A stretch of 64,000 nucleotides of DNA, from contig JACVTC010000004.1 of assembly GCA_016946835.1 (NCBI GenBank), forward strand, positions 2,098,501-2,162,500, written 5' to 3'. This DNA comes from Neocallimastix lanati (nom. inval.). Its lineage: Eukaryota > Neocallimastigomycota > Neocallimastigomycetes > Neocallimastigales > Neocallimastigaceae. The notes beneath the pieces were generated by a model. It saw nothing but the letters and a program-made list of their open reading frames with translations, was not told the origin of the DNA and searched no databases. The translations under genes were made by a program, and so were the position numbers. Shown in pieces: positions 48,528-59,832 of the stretch. How positions within the stretch are numbered: position 1 is the first letter of the stretch; each line of letters starts with the position of its first letter.

Positions 48528-49560
48528 ATGGAAAATATTAATAATAAGGACAGATTACAGATAATAAAAAATAATAAATTAATAGTAAATATTTGTGCAG
48601 ATGACGAAAATTTATTTTCTTTTGATACCATACCAATTAATAATGTTACTTCAAAAAATCACGTTTTGCCTATAGATACTATTTTATGGCACACGAGGTT
48701 AGGTCATTACGATAACAGAAATATTCATAATTTTGTTATCGAACATTTGAAACTTCATAACTCTAAAAATTGTCATCAATGCAAAATTAGCAAGTTAAAG
48801 AAAAGACCTTTTTATAATAATTTTAATAAATATGAAAAACCAATGGAATTAGTTCACACCGATGATGTAGGAAAATTAGAAAATTCTTTTAACGATTTCA
48901 ATTACTATGTTACTTTTCTTGATGATTTTTTCCAGAAGATGTTGGGTTTTTCTTATTAAAAATAAATCAGATGTTCCTGGATACTTTTATTAAATTTTTA
49001 TATCTTTATTTCTAATACTACCTCTTTCAAAATTATTAATGTTAAATCTGATCATGGTACAGAATACATTAATAAAAATTTAATTAAATTTATGGAATCA
49101 AAAGGTATTAATTTTATTCATTCTACTATAGGAAATCCTCAGCAAAATGGTTGTGCTGAACGCTTGAACCAAGCTTTAAACAAATGTGCAACGACTTTAT
49201 TGAATTCTTCTAAACTTCCTCTTAATTTCTGGGATTCTGCTATTTTATGCACTACTTATTTGTATAATATTAACCCTCATCAGAGTATGGATAATAAAAT
49301 TCCTAATGAATTATTTTTCAACAAACCCGTTGATACTGCATATATTAAAGTTTTTGGTTGTAAAGCCTTTTTTTATAATAATCATAAGTCCAACAAATAC
49401 TAAAATAATTCCAAACCTTGGTTTTGCAGGTGATTCTCTTGGTTATAAGATTTTAGATGTTTCTACTAATTCTATTATTACTGCAAGAGACGTATATTTT
49501 TTAGAAGACATGCCTGGTACTATTAATACTACTTTCTTTTGCAATAAATATATTGACTCT
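48528..49560 (+). pseudogene. copia integrase, frameshifted
   Basis: The HHCC zinc-binding region (WHTRLGH ... CHQC, 48687-48785) is followed by the catalytic core. Its Asp residues lie in HTDDVG and KSDHGTEY and its Glu in NGCAERLNQ, so all three acidic residues are still present. Frameshifts near 48958 and 49400 break it. After the core comes VFGCKAFFYN and the usual GYKILD...ARDVYF region to about 49510. Confidence 0.85.
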
Positions 49561-49584
49561 ATTATAGATTTCAAGGATTTATTA

Positions 49585-49950
49585 ATTGAGGGGGAAAGTA
49601 ATAATTCTAATGATATTATGAATGATTTACAATTAAAAAATCCCTTAAATAATAGTAATGATATGAATAATAATAACTATAATGATGATGATGATATAAA
49701 TAATAATAATAATAATAATGATTTGAATAATAATAATTTATTTAATAATAATAATTTAAATAATAACAATAATTTAAATAATAATAATAATTCAAACAAT
49801 ATTAATGATATAAATAATAATTCTTTTAATAATAATCAACACATAAATACTAACTTAAATAAAAATAAAAATAGTTTAATTGGCAATAATAACCTAAATA
49901 ATAATAATTTAAACAATAATGATAACAATAAAAATAATATAAATAATAAA
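49585..49950 (+). repeat. Asn-rich (AATAAT-type) expansion inside the copia polyprotein
   Basis: The linker between integrase and reverse transcriptase is a long AAT/AAC run encoding mostly Asn, with Asp and Leu. It is in frame with the end of the integrase segment. Codon-level expansion is likely, as in the Asn run of the LINE at 27460. Confidence 0.8.
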
Positions 49951-50039
49951 AGATCTCTCAAAGAAGAAAGTGAATATAATATGATTCAGATAACGAACCA
50001 TTAAATTTAAGAAATGAAAAATTTAAAAATAAATATAAC

Positions 50040-50621
50040 AAACGCCACAAAGTTATGAACATTATTACGAACGTTCCAAATTCATACGAACAAGCCATCA
50101 ACTCAAAAGATAGCAATGAATGGAAATTAGCCATCAAAGAAGAACTTTCAATCCTGTATAACAACAATGTAATGGAAGTAGTTAATAAAAATTCCAAAAA
50201 ATGTACACATAATAGATACTAAATGGATATTCACTGAAAAGGATAATACCAAAAAAAAAAAAGGCAGGACTAGTCGATCGTGGTTTCCAACAAATATCAG
50301 GGCAAGATTTTATTGAAACATATTCACCAACAATTCAAGCCGGCAGTCTCAGATTTAACAGTCGCTATAGCCTCCCTAAATGAATGGTGCCTTAAGCAAT
50401 TAAATATAAAAGCTGCATACTTAAATGCAGATTTAGAAGAAAAAATATATCTGAAAATACCTTTAGGTAATAAAAACTATAATAAAAATAAATATTGGCT
50501 ATTGAAGAAGGCTCTATATGGTTTAAAACAAGCTAGTAGAATGTGGTATAAAGAATCGAATGTAAATAAAATAATCGGTATCAATATATATAACACTAAA
50601 GATGGATACAAAATAAATTAA
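50040..50621 (+). pseudogene. copia reverse transcriptase, missing its YVDD block
   Basis: The segment shows GFQQISGQDFIETYSPTIQA, then a frameshift, then LNIKAAYLNADLEEKIYLKI. The first Asp of the usual LDVK motif A is Asn. LKKALYGLKQASRMWYKES follows and then jumps to an IIGINIYN segment. The palm motif with YVDD and about 90 residues around it are absent, which is an internal deletion. Confidence 0.85.
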
Positions 50622-50658
50622 ATAGATTACATCAACAAGATCATCAAAAAAATATAAG

Positions 50659-51330
50659 ATGAATAAAACAAAGAGTGTCAAAACACCTTGCAGAAATGTA
50701 TCAGATTTTGAAAGAGAAAATTCAAATTTGGTTATTGTTGGGGAATATAAATCTTTACTTGGTGCTCTTCTTTATATAGCAGTAAAGTCCAGACATGACA
50801 TATCTTTTGCAGTAAACCAAGCTTCAAGAAATTGTGAAAATCCAATCGAAGCGGATTATGGATCATTAATGTACATATTACAATATTTAAAAGGAACAAT
50901 TAACAAATCAATATGTTATAATAAAAGAAACAGATTCATTGGATATTCAGATTCAGATTTTGCAAGTGATGAAAAAAACAAGAAGATCCACTAGCCGTTT
51001 TATTTTCTTACATGGTGATAGTCCAATTTCATGGAAATCTCAACTACAAAAAAGCGTAACTCTACCCACAGCAGAAGCTGAATTTGTAAGTTTAACTGAA
51101 TGTGCCCAAATAAGGTATTTGGTTTAAAAATTTATTCAAGGAAAATTTTAATAAAGAAATAAAAATAAAAATTATGGTAGATAATAAAGCTTGTATAGCA
51201 ATAGCTCAAGATACAAATTCAAAAGGCCGATGTAAACACATAGATACTAGATATAAATTTATACAAGAAGAAATAAATAACAATAATATTATATTAGAAT
51301 ATATTAACACAGAAAACACATGTTAGCCGA
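50659..51330 (+). pseudogene. copia connection and RNase H region
   Basis: KSVKTPC and YIAVKSRHDISFAVNQASR are typical of the copia connection. FIGYSDSDFASDEK (Asp), TLPTAEAEFVSLTECAQ (Glu) and DNKACIAIA (Asp) are RNase H motifs. Frame breaks occur near 50990 and 51120. Confidence 0.85.
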
Positions 51331-51455
51331 TCCTCTAACAAAAAGCACTACAGGCATAAAAATGAATCGTTTTACAAATTTGATTTTTACAGATTAAAAA
51401 AAAAAAAAAATAAAAAAATATATATATATATAATTATAATACTTAATGTAGAGAA

Positions 51456-51663
51456 TGTTAAGTAATGTACATTAAGATATTATAAAGTTTCTTAATGATA
51501 TAATGTATGTAATAGATTAAATATTGAATTAATGTATTATATTAAATAACTGAGTCTTTTTATCATAAGAAATAAAAATAATAATTAATAAATAAATAAA
51601 TAATTTATATAATAATATAAATTTCGTGTTTGTATACACCACATTCTGTATGACTCCTTAACA
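51456..51663 (+). repeat. 3' LTR of the copia element
   Basis: It begins TGTTAAG and ends CTTAACA, perfect 7-bp inverted termini with TG...CA ends. It is 208 bp and is preceded by a purine-rich run near 51396-51410. The last 35 bases match the sequence ending at 46920. Confidence 0.75.
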
Positions 51664-52190
51664 AATACAAATAATAGTTTAATAATATAAATTAATATAA
51701 AGTAATAATATATAAGAATATAATAAATAATATCAACTATATATATTTAATTATAATATAAGTAATTATAAACTATTTTATTATATTATAATATATAGAA
51801 TAATTATGAATATTTAATATAAACTTTAAGATAAATAAGAATATTTACATATTATATACTATAAATCATTATTAAAAAATTACTTAACACATACAAATAA
51901 TAGTTTAATAATATAAATTAATATAAAGTAATAATATATAAGAATATAATAAATAATATCAACTATATATATTTAATTATAATATAATTATAAACTATTT
52001 TATTATATTATAATATATAGAAGAATTTTGAATATTTAATATAAACTTTACACATACAAATAATAGTTTAATAATATAAATTAATATAAAGTAATAATAT
52101 ATAAGAATATAATAAATAATATCAACTATATATATTTAATTATAATATAAGTAATTATAAACTATTTTATTATATTATAATATATATAAG
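51664..52190. repeat. Tandem repeat of 160-225 bp, three copies
   Basis: Units start with ATACAAATAATAGTTTAATA at about 51665, 51891 and 52053. The first includes an extra segment of about 60 bp. The copia 3' LTR ends at the start of the first unit. The other units are preceded by CTTAACAC or TTTACAC, so the LTR end and the unit junction look alike. Confidence 0.8.
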
Positions 52191-52724
52191 AATATTATTA
52201 TATAATATGTAAATATAAAATAATCATTTAACTTAATATATAAAATAATTATAAATATAATATAAGAGTAAATATTTAATAATATATGAATAAAATAGTA
52301 TAGAATTATTCTATAAATCATTATTAAAAAATTAAAGATATAAATTTAATATTTAATAATTATTATTATTATTATTAAATATACTCATATTTACACACAT
52401 TAGTTTTATATCATTGTTCAAATTAAAAATTTAAATTCTCTGAAAATTGAGCTTACTTTATATATTCTAAATCTATTAAAATTACATTTATTGTATTGAA
52501 TGCCCCATGAATTTTAATGAACAATAAGAGAAAAATAAATAAATATTTAGTCAAAATGAACTATTACTCAAAGAGTTATTCTTTCATTCTCAAAACTCAT
52601 AATTTAAAATTCTGTAATATTAGTATAAATTTTTTTACTTTATATGTATAATTAATTAAAAGATTATTAAAAAGTAAATTCTTATCTAAAAAAAAAAAAA
52701 AAAAAAAAAAAAATTGCTGAATTA

Positions 52725-52784
<60 letters not shown>

Positions 52785-53793
52785 TTATTGTTATATTAAT
52801 TATTATTTTATAAATTTCATTGTTATTTTTACTAAATAATGCTTATATAACTACATTGTATATAATTAATAAATATATATTATCACTTTTTTTTTTAATA
52901 TTATTATAAATAATTAATAGAATTTTAGCTATTTCAAATATTATCCAAAAACGAATCTATTTATAAAAAAATATTATTTATTTATAGAAATTAATTTAAT
53001 GTACTTAAATTATACATCAAATTAATTTTTATAATATTTATATATAAATTCTATAAATATATTGTATTTATTAAATTTATAAATATAGTATTTATAAATT
53101 TTAAAAAACACTGTATATATATTAATATAATTGGTTTATATTTTACTAAAATTAAATATGTTTATTTAGTATAATTATAAATGTATAGTACCATAATTAT
53201 TTTTCTAATTTTGATAAAAAAGATTAAATTGACAGTTAATATTCCAAATAAACAATACTTAAGAATTAATGTTAACTATAATCATCTAATATTGAAAAAT
53301 ATATATATAATTTAATTATTACATAATTTTTTCAAATTTTAATAACCAATAATTAAATTTAATAATTAATACTCCTTTAAAACAAAATCAAAAATATAGA
53401 AAAGTAATTTTCATTGATTAACAATTAATAATAATTAAATTCTTTATTTTTCATTATTATTTAAAAAATAATATTAATTTTTAATAATAAAATATTTAAA
53501 ATTTATTTTATTCATTTATTTTCTTTTTTTATATTATTATTTCTTCAATAAAATTAATATTATTTTTTTTTCCCTATTACGAATATTAAATTATTGTAAA
53601 AAAATTAATAATATTTTTTTTATTTAATAATAATAATTATTTTTATTATGTGTTTTTATTTATTATATAAAAAATAATATTATATATCTAAATTTTATAA
53701 TTTTTTATTATAGCCGTTTTAATCATTGTTATAAAAAAAGATAATATTTTTTTTCATTTTATTAAACTGATTTATAATTTTTTATTTCATAAA
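52191..53793. other. AT-rich spacer
   Basis: Has (TTTA)n at 52738-52785 and an A-run of about 25 bases near 52690. No gene is seen. It ends at the stop of the minus-strand NTF2-like gene. Confidence 0.5.
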
Positions 53794-54174
53794 TTATTTT
53801 GGAGCAACAGTTGTATCATAAACTTTAGCAACAATTTTCCATTGTCCATTAACCTTATTGAATACTAATAAATCAGTAAATTTATAACCATGCCAGTTAT
53901 CTTCAATAACTCTAACAGTAGCAATGGTTTGTTCAATATTTAATACATCAACTCTACCAGTGTAATCTGGGCCACAAGCTCCCATTTTATCAATGGTATC
54001 ATAGAAACCTTGAATTGGACCAGATTGATATTCTTTTTCGTTTAACTGACCAAAGAATGAAGCCTTTTCATAGAAATAAGGTTTAATAATTTCACTCTTT
54101 CCGTTCTTTACAGCTTCAATAAATTTTCTTGCAATTTCTTCAATTTTGTTGTATTCAGAAAGATCAGATCTCAT
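53794..54174 (-). CDS. NTF2/SnoaL-like protein, putative lumazine-binding type
   Basis: A single intronless frame of 126 residues (MRSDLSEYNKIEEIA start, TAA stop). The N-terminal helix (EEIARKFIEAVKNGKSEIIK), the stretch FYEKASFFG, the central GPIQGFYDTIDKMG, and the strands ATVRVIEDNWHGYKFTDLLV and NGQWKIVAKVYD fit the NTF2-like alpha+beta barrel. The order resembles the small Lumazine_bd_2 family (PF12893), common in bacteria. It has no signal peptide, so it is probably cytosolic. The ligand or reaction cannot be told from sequence. The lack of introns and bacterial-type family are compatible with horizontal gain. That is inference. Confidence 0.8.
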   Translation of the reverse strand: MRSDLSEYNKIEEIARKFIEAVKNGKSEIIKPYFYEKASFFGQLNEKEYQSGPIQGFYDTIDKMGACGPDYTGRVDVLNIEQTIATVRVIEDNWHGYKFTDLLVFNKVNGQWKIVAKVYDTTVAPK

Positions 54175-55345
54175 TTTTGGATTATTAATTGCTTTATATA
54201 TTATAATATATCGATATTATTTATTTATTATTATTTTAATTTCTTTATCTTTACTATGATTATTTTTTTTATTAATAAGGAAAATCAACCAATATTTATA
54301 TTTTTCAGAAATATGCATTTATAATAATTTTTATCTTAAATAATAATTTTAATATAATTCATTAGAATATATATTATGTATTATTATATATATATTTATA
54401 TTTTCTATTTATATTAAAATAATAAAAGGTTTTTTTATCTTTTTTTTTTTTTTTCTTTTTTTTTTTTTTTTGAATAAAGTTTTTAATATAATGTATGCAT
54501 ATGTATATATATAATACAATACTTTTTCTTATTACTAATATATTTAAATTGTATGCATATTTTTTGATTAATACGAAAAAAAAAAAAAAAATTATTAATA
54601 TTATTATCATTATAGTAATTTATTAAAAGTTTAAATTTCTTAATTAATTATTACATAATAAATAATCATCATTAAATTAATTCTCTTAATAATAATAAAA
54701 ATTAAGATATTTAGAATAACAAAATAATAAATAAAGACACTTTAAAAATATATTTTCAATTTAATATTTTTTTAATCTTTATGAATATTTCTACTTTTAA
54801 ATGCTATACAATAACGAATTAACTATTTATTTAGCACTAACTTCCATTATAAAAAAAGTAATATTTTTTTATTTAAATTCATTTATATTTATTTTAATAT
54901 TATATATTTAATAATATAATAAATAAATTTAATTATAATTAAAATGATTAATATTATTAAATGAAAATATTAATTTATTCTATTGATTAAATAATCAAAT
55001 TAATAAAATAAAATTTAATAATTCACTACTAAGTAGTACTTTTAAAGTTTAATTTATATATCCACTATATATTTTACCAATATATTTTTACATCTTTATT
55101 ATTAATATATATTGAAGATAAAGATTTCAGCGGATTTGATTTCCGTAACCAAAAATTTATACAACATATTAATAAATATAATAAAAAATACTACTAAAGA
55201 AAAATAATGTATACAATCTTAAAATTACATGATATAAAAATTATTTATTACTAAAATAAAAAATTAAATGAATAATAATTATTAATAATTAAATTAAATG
55301 AATAATAATAACTAATTATAATTAAATGAATAATAATAGTAATAT
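54175..55345. other. AT-rich spacer upstream of the NTF2-like gene
   Basis: Long T-runs at 54440-54470. No copy of the CACTTTGATAGTG motif is present. No gene is seen. Confidence 0.5.
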
Positions 55346-55930
55346 ATGCTTAGGTTAAAATTAAAAGTTTCACATATTTATTTTTATTTAAAAGAATCTT
55401 TGTTAAGTAAAATAGAATCTTCGTTAAGTAAAATAGAATCTTTGTTAAGTAAAATAAAAGTATTGAGTTTTAAATTAAAATATATAAGAAATTCAGAATA
55501 CATAAGAAAAATAAAAAAAAAAAAATATTAAAATATATATAAAAAAAAAATATTAAAATATATAAAAAAAAATATTAAAATATATAAAAAAAAAATATTA
55601 AAATATATAAAAAAAAAAAAATATATTAAAATATATAAAAAAAAATATTAAAATATATAAGAAATTCAGAATACATAAGAAAAATAAAAAAAAATATTAA
55701 AATATATAAGAAATTCAGAATATATAAGAAAAATAAAAAAAAAAAATATTAAAATATATAAGAAATTCAGAATATATAAGAAACATAAAAAAAAAAAAAA
55801 AATATTAAAATATATAAGAAATTCAGAATATATAAGAAAAATAAAAAAAAAATATTAAAATATATAAGAAATTCAGAATACATAAGAAAAATAAAAAAAA
55901 AAAAAAAAATATTAAAATATATAAGAAATA
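55346..55930. repeat. Two adjacent tandem repeats
   Basis: First, a 21-bp unit AGAATCTTTGTTAAGTAAAA three times at 55392-55459 encodes heptads of the form ESLLSKI. Then units of 30-60 bp combining an A-run, TATTAAAATATATAAGAAAT and CAGAATATATAAGAA occur until 55930. A 61-residue frame over the start lacks other support. Confidence 0.8.
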
Positions 55931-56157
55931 ATACATAAGATAAAAAATAAAGATAAATTATGTAATACGTAATAAAAAAATAAGGTTAATAATGTTTGTC
56001 AAATTTTGACAGTTTTTCTAATATAACTTGGTTGGTATGATATATACTATTATATAATTAAATATAAATACTTAACACCAAACGTAATAAAAAATTATTA
56101 AATATATTTTTTTTTTAAACTTTTTCTTTTTATTTATTTATTTATTTATTTACTGAA

Positions 56158-57045
56158 ATGTATTTTATTTTATTTTATTTTATTTTATTTTATTTTATTT
56201 TATTTTATTTTATTTTATTTTATTTTATTTTATTTTATTTTATTTTATTTTATTTTATTTTATTTTATTTTATTTTATTTTATTTTATTTTATTTTATTC
56301 AATCTGTACTTTATATTTAATATTCTACTATTTATTTTATTTTATTTTATTTTATTTTATTTTATTTTATTTTATTTTATTTTATTTTATTTTATTTTAT
56401 TTTATTTTATTTTATTTTATTTTATTTTATTTTATTTTATTTTATTTTATTTTATTTTATTTTATTTTATTTTATTTTATTTTATTTTATTTTATTTTAT
56501 TTTATTTTATTTTATTTTATTTTATTTTATTTTATTTTATTTTATTTTATTTTATTTTATTTTATTTTATTCAATCTGTACTTATATTTATATTCTACTA
56601 TTTATTTTATTTTATTTTATTTTATTTTATTTTATTTTATTTATTTATTTATTTATTTTATTTTATTTTATTTTATTTTATTTTATTTTATTTTATTTTA
56701 TTTTATTTTATTTTATTTTATTTTATTTTATTTTATTTTATTTTATTTTATTTTATTTTATTTTATTTTATTTTATTTTATTTTATTTTATTTTATTTTA
56801 TTTTATTTTATTTTATTTTATTTTATTTTATTTTATTTTATTTATTTTATTTTATTTTATTTTATTTTATTTTATTTTATTTTATTTTATTTTATTTTAT
56901 TTTATTTTATTTTATTTTATTTTATTTTATTTTATTTTATTTTATTTTATTTTATTTTATTTTATTTTATTTTATATTCTTGTACTTTTATATTATTACA
57001 TTTAATATTTATTTTTCATTTATTTTATTTTATTTTATTTTATAT
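56158..57045 (+). repeat. Second TTTTA satellite array
   Basis: The same pentamer and spacers as the main array, with four spacers only (near 56300, 56575, 56640 and 56975). It ends with a type B-like spacer, ATTCTTGTACTTTTATATTA. It has the same orientation as the main array, 16 kb away. The spacers are slightly diverged. Confidence 0.95.
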
Positions 57046-57159
57046 ACTTATATTATTACATTTTTTTTACATATAATTGCATTAAAAATTTTTATGGCGT
57101 TAATAAAAAATTTTACAAGCCATTAAAAATAAATGGTGTATTGAAAATTTTTATTATAA

Positions 57160-57340
57160 AAATTGGCGAAATGCACCACATTCTCCACGAATGAATTAAC
57201 TAATGAGGATTTACAATCACAGAAATTACCCCGCTTCAGGCATTTATACGTACATCTGAGAAGCACCATCATAGTGTAGACGATGACTTGTTCGATTTAG
57301 GGTTAGGCTGCCAATAGTTATGAGAAAAGTATGTGTGTTT
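57160..57340. mobile_element. Solo inverted-repeat end and GC-richer patch
   Basis: TTGGCGAAATGCACCACATT at 57163-57182 matches the outer end of the TTTCGC element family. No partner end is seen to its left across the satellite. The following patch to 57340 is GC-richer and contains TTCGATTTAGGGTTAGG. It is unassigned. Confidence 0.4.
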
Positions 57341-57639
57341 TTTATAATAAACTTTATTTAATTTTTGTATTTAGTTAATACATAAATTTTATTAATGTAA
57401 AGAACTCATTTTTATTTAAGAAAATAAAAATAATTATTTTTTATAGTAAAAATTACATATTTAATCATGTGATAATTCTATGAATTAATACACATAGATA
57501 AATGTTACACAACATAAAAATATAAGAATAAAATATTAATATAAGATAAGAATATAATATTGATAATAATATAAGAATATAAAAATATAATTTTAATAAT
57601 ATAAAAATATAAAATAAAATGTGATTATTTTAACAAGTT

Positions 57640-57860
57640 ATTATTGGGTGGTAAGGTGGAATTGAACTTCTGGACTATTGATCCAATCTCATGGAGTTCT
57701 ATAATTAAAGCATTAATTTATGTTTTAGTTAAATCAAGCCACTTATAAAGAACATTATAAAATCATTAGATTTAAATTTGATTTATGACATTAATTTATG
57801 TTTGAATAATAAAATTTATTTTATATTAATTAAGGTTTGAATATTTCATTTTATACCAGA
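57640..57860 (-). mobile_element. Dispersed repeat family 3 with tRNA-like head, minus copy
   Basis: On the minus strand from 57860 the element shares about 120 bp with 44985-45135. It then continues into AACTCCATGAGATTGGATCA and AGAAGTTCAATTCCACC, with a B-box-like GTTCAATTCC. This could be a tRNA-derived SINE or a tRNA relic beside a repeat. The stems do not pair well enough for a working tRNA. Confidence 0.45.
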
Positions 57861-58002
57861 TTAATATTGATTTTTATTATATATATTTAATAATTATTGA
57901 TATATAATAGAAATAAAAACTCTAATAAATAATAAATTTAAGTTAATTAAAAAATGTAGTATAAGCATAAATTTATGTTTTTATAATATTTATATTAAAA
58001 TT

Positions 58003-58844
58003 GGGTGTGTGGCATTTCGCAAAAGTTTCATTTCGCAAAATTTTAATAAATAGATAAATAAATAATAAAATAAATAAATAATAAAAAATATAAAAATATA
58101 AAAATATAAAATATAAAAAATAAAATATAAAATATAAAATATAAAATATAAAATATAAAATATAAAATATAAAATATAAAATATAAAATAAAAAATAAAA
58201 AAAAAAAAAATACTATTTAAAATCATCCTAAGTTTGTGCTACTTTTAACTCCCTTTTTTATGATGTCCTCATCTTTTTTTTTTTTAATGGATTATTTATA
58301 AATATTTCTTTTATTAAAAAAATTTATTAGTAATTAAAGTTTTTTTAAAATACTGCGCAAGGACTTAAAAGGTGTAAAATGATCAATTAATTATTTATAT
58401 ATTATTTTTTAATCTTTATAATAATTATTTTTTAATTATTTTTAATAGTTATATTTTAAATTATTATCTTTATACAACTTTTAAATTATTAATATTTATT
58501 TATATATATATATAAAATTATTATTAATTATATATTATAGAACATTTAAAATGATAAAATATTTTATTTTTTTAAAGCTTTAATTCTAATGAATATTTAT
58601 TATTATATAATGTATATTCATTATATATATGTATATAAATATTTTTCTTTTTTTTAAAAAATTTAATTTTAAATTTATTTATTTATTATAGTTTTATTTA
58701 TTTATTTTTATTTATTTAATTATTTATTTAAAATATATATATTATTTATTTGGTTTATTATTAATTTATTTATTTATTAACTTTAAAAATTTTTTTGCGA
58801 AATGAAACTTTCCGAAATGAAATTTTGCGAAATGCACCTCCCCC
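58003..58844. mobile_element. 842-bp non-coding element with TTTCGC inverted repeats
   Basis: The left end, GGGTGTGTGGCATTTCGCAA, and the right end, TTGCGAAATGCACCTCCCCC, are imperfect inverted repeats extending about 45 bp. Each has internal TTTCATTTCG subrepeats. A perfect 9-bp direct repeat, ATTAAAATT, flanks it (57994-58002 and 58845-58853). It is larger than the 231-bp member. The interior is AT-rich, has a (TATAAAA)n-like run at 58085-58195, and encodes nothing. It is classed as MULE-type by the 9-bp duplication. Confidence 0.85.
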
Positions 58845-58853
58845 ATTAAAATT

Positions 58854-59280
58854 AATTTATATATTTTTATTATTTAATTTAATAATTAATGAAAGTAAAT
58901 TTAATTATAAAAGAAAAAAATAATAGAAATAGTTTAGTTCTATGTCCAAGAATAATAAATACTAAATTACAGTAATTCTTTAGATCAAAGAATAAGAATA
59001 AATATTAGTTTTACGAATAAATGTTAGTTTTCATTTTAAATAATGATATTGTAATTTTTCCAAATAAATAAAATTTAAATAAATTAATTTTTCATAAAAC
59101 ACATAAATTGTTTCCCCCTTTCAAAAGAACAAACCTTAAAAGAATCGAAGCTGAGTGTATTTTGTCATTATTGATGAATGATAATTTAATAATTAAATCA
59201 TTATTAAATTATCTATTTACAATGTCAACCGATTTGATAATTAATTAACTATTTTATAACCGGAGAATATTGGAATCTAA
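58854..59280. other. AT-rich spacer
   Basis: No gene or repeat that I can support. Confidence 0.5.
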
Positions 59281-59563
59281 ATTATTATTGTTGGGAACCA
59301 GTACATATCTCATTGGGTTAGGTTATACTGACCTTGTTTCAAAGGAAAGTTAGGAATTGGTGAAGCACAAAAGTCTCGGCAATAATATGCATATGTCAGA
59401 GTGCCAATGTTAAATACTCAGTTTGATCGTCCATCAAAGACATTATCTGCCTATGCAAAGTGTTGTGACTATCTCAATATTCCCACTGTGGGAAGGTTTA
59501 AAAAAAATAATACATATTATTTCCTAAGTGTAAATTGTGTAAAAAAAAAAAAAAAAAAAAAAA
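59281..59563 (+). mobile_element. SINE-like element, family 1, second copy (5'-truncated)
   Basis: The order of blocks GGGTTAGGTTA, TCTCGGCAATAATATG, CAGAGTGCCAATG and GTTGTGACTATCTCAATATT matches 1020-1200 of the first copy. It ends in an A-run of 23 bases (59541-59563). It lacks the B-box part. Confidence 0.7.
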
Positions 59564-59832
59564 GAAAGAAGACAATTACGTAATCAGCGTTTCAAATTCG
59601 TAATTTAATATATATTTAATTTAAAAATTGTATTTAATTAAAAAAAGTGTTAAACACATTTATAGAAATTACATTATCAAATGCATTATTAAATATATAA
59701 TGAAAAAAAAAAGAAATAAAAATTGAATATGGTTAATTATATTTTTTCATGCTCTTCAATTTATAAATTAAGTAAAAATATTGAAAAACGATTATATAAT
59801 AGTAATAATCAACAAAAAAAAAAGTTATTAAA

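Larger units (their letters stand above)
46850..51663 (+). mobile_element. Broken Ty1/copia LTR retrotransposon
   Basis: Order gag, protease, integrase, reverse transcriptase, RNase H is the Pseudoviridae (Ty1/copia) order. Both ends share an LTR-end sequence: CACATTCTGTGTGACTCCTT ending at 46920, and the near-identical string ending at 51663. The 3' LTR can be set at 51456-51663 (208 bp). No matching 5' LTR start is visible before 46920, so the left LTR is truncated or replaced. Every ORF is interrupted. Confidence 0.9.

Noticed and set aside
55346-55531. 61-residue frame with ESLLSKI heptads
   Set aside because: It is a translation of a 21-bp tandem repeat in non-coding A/T DNA with no supporting flanks.
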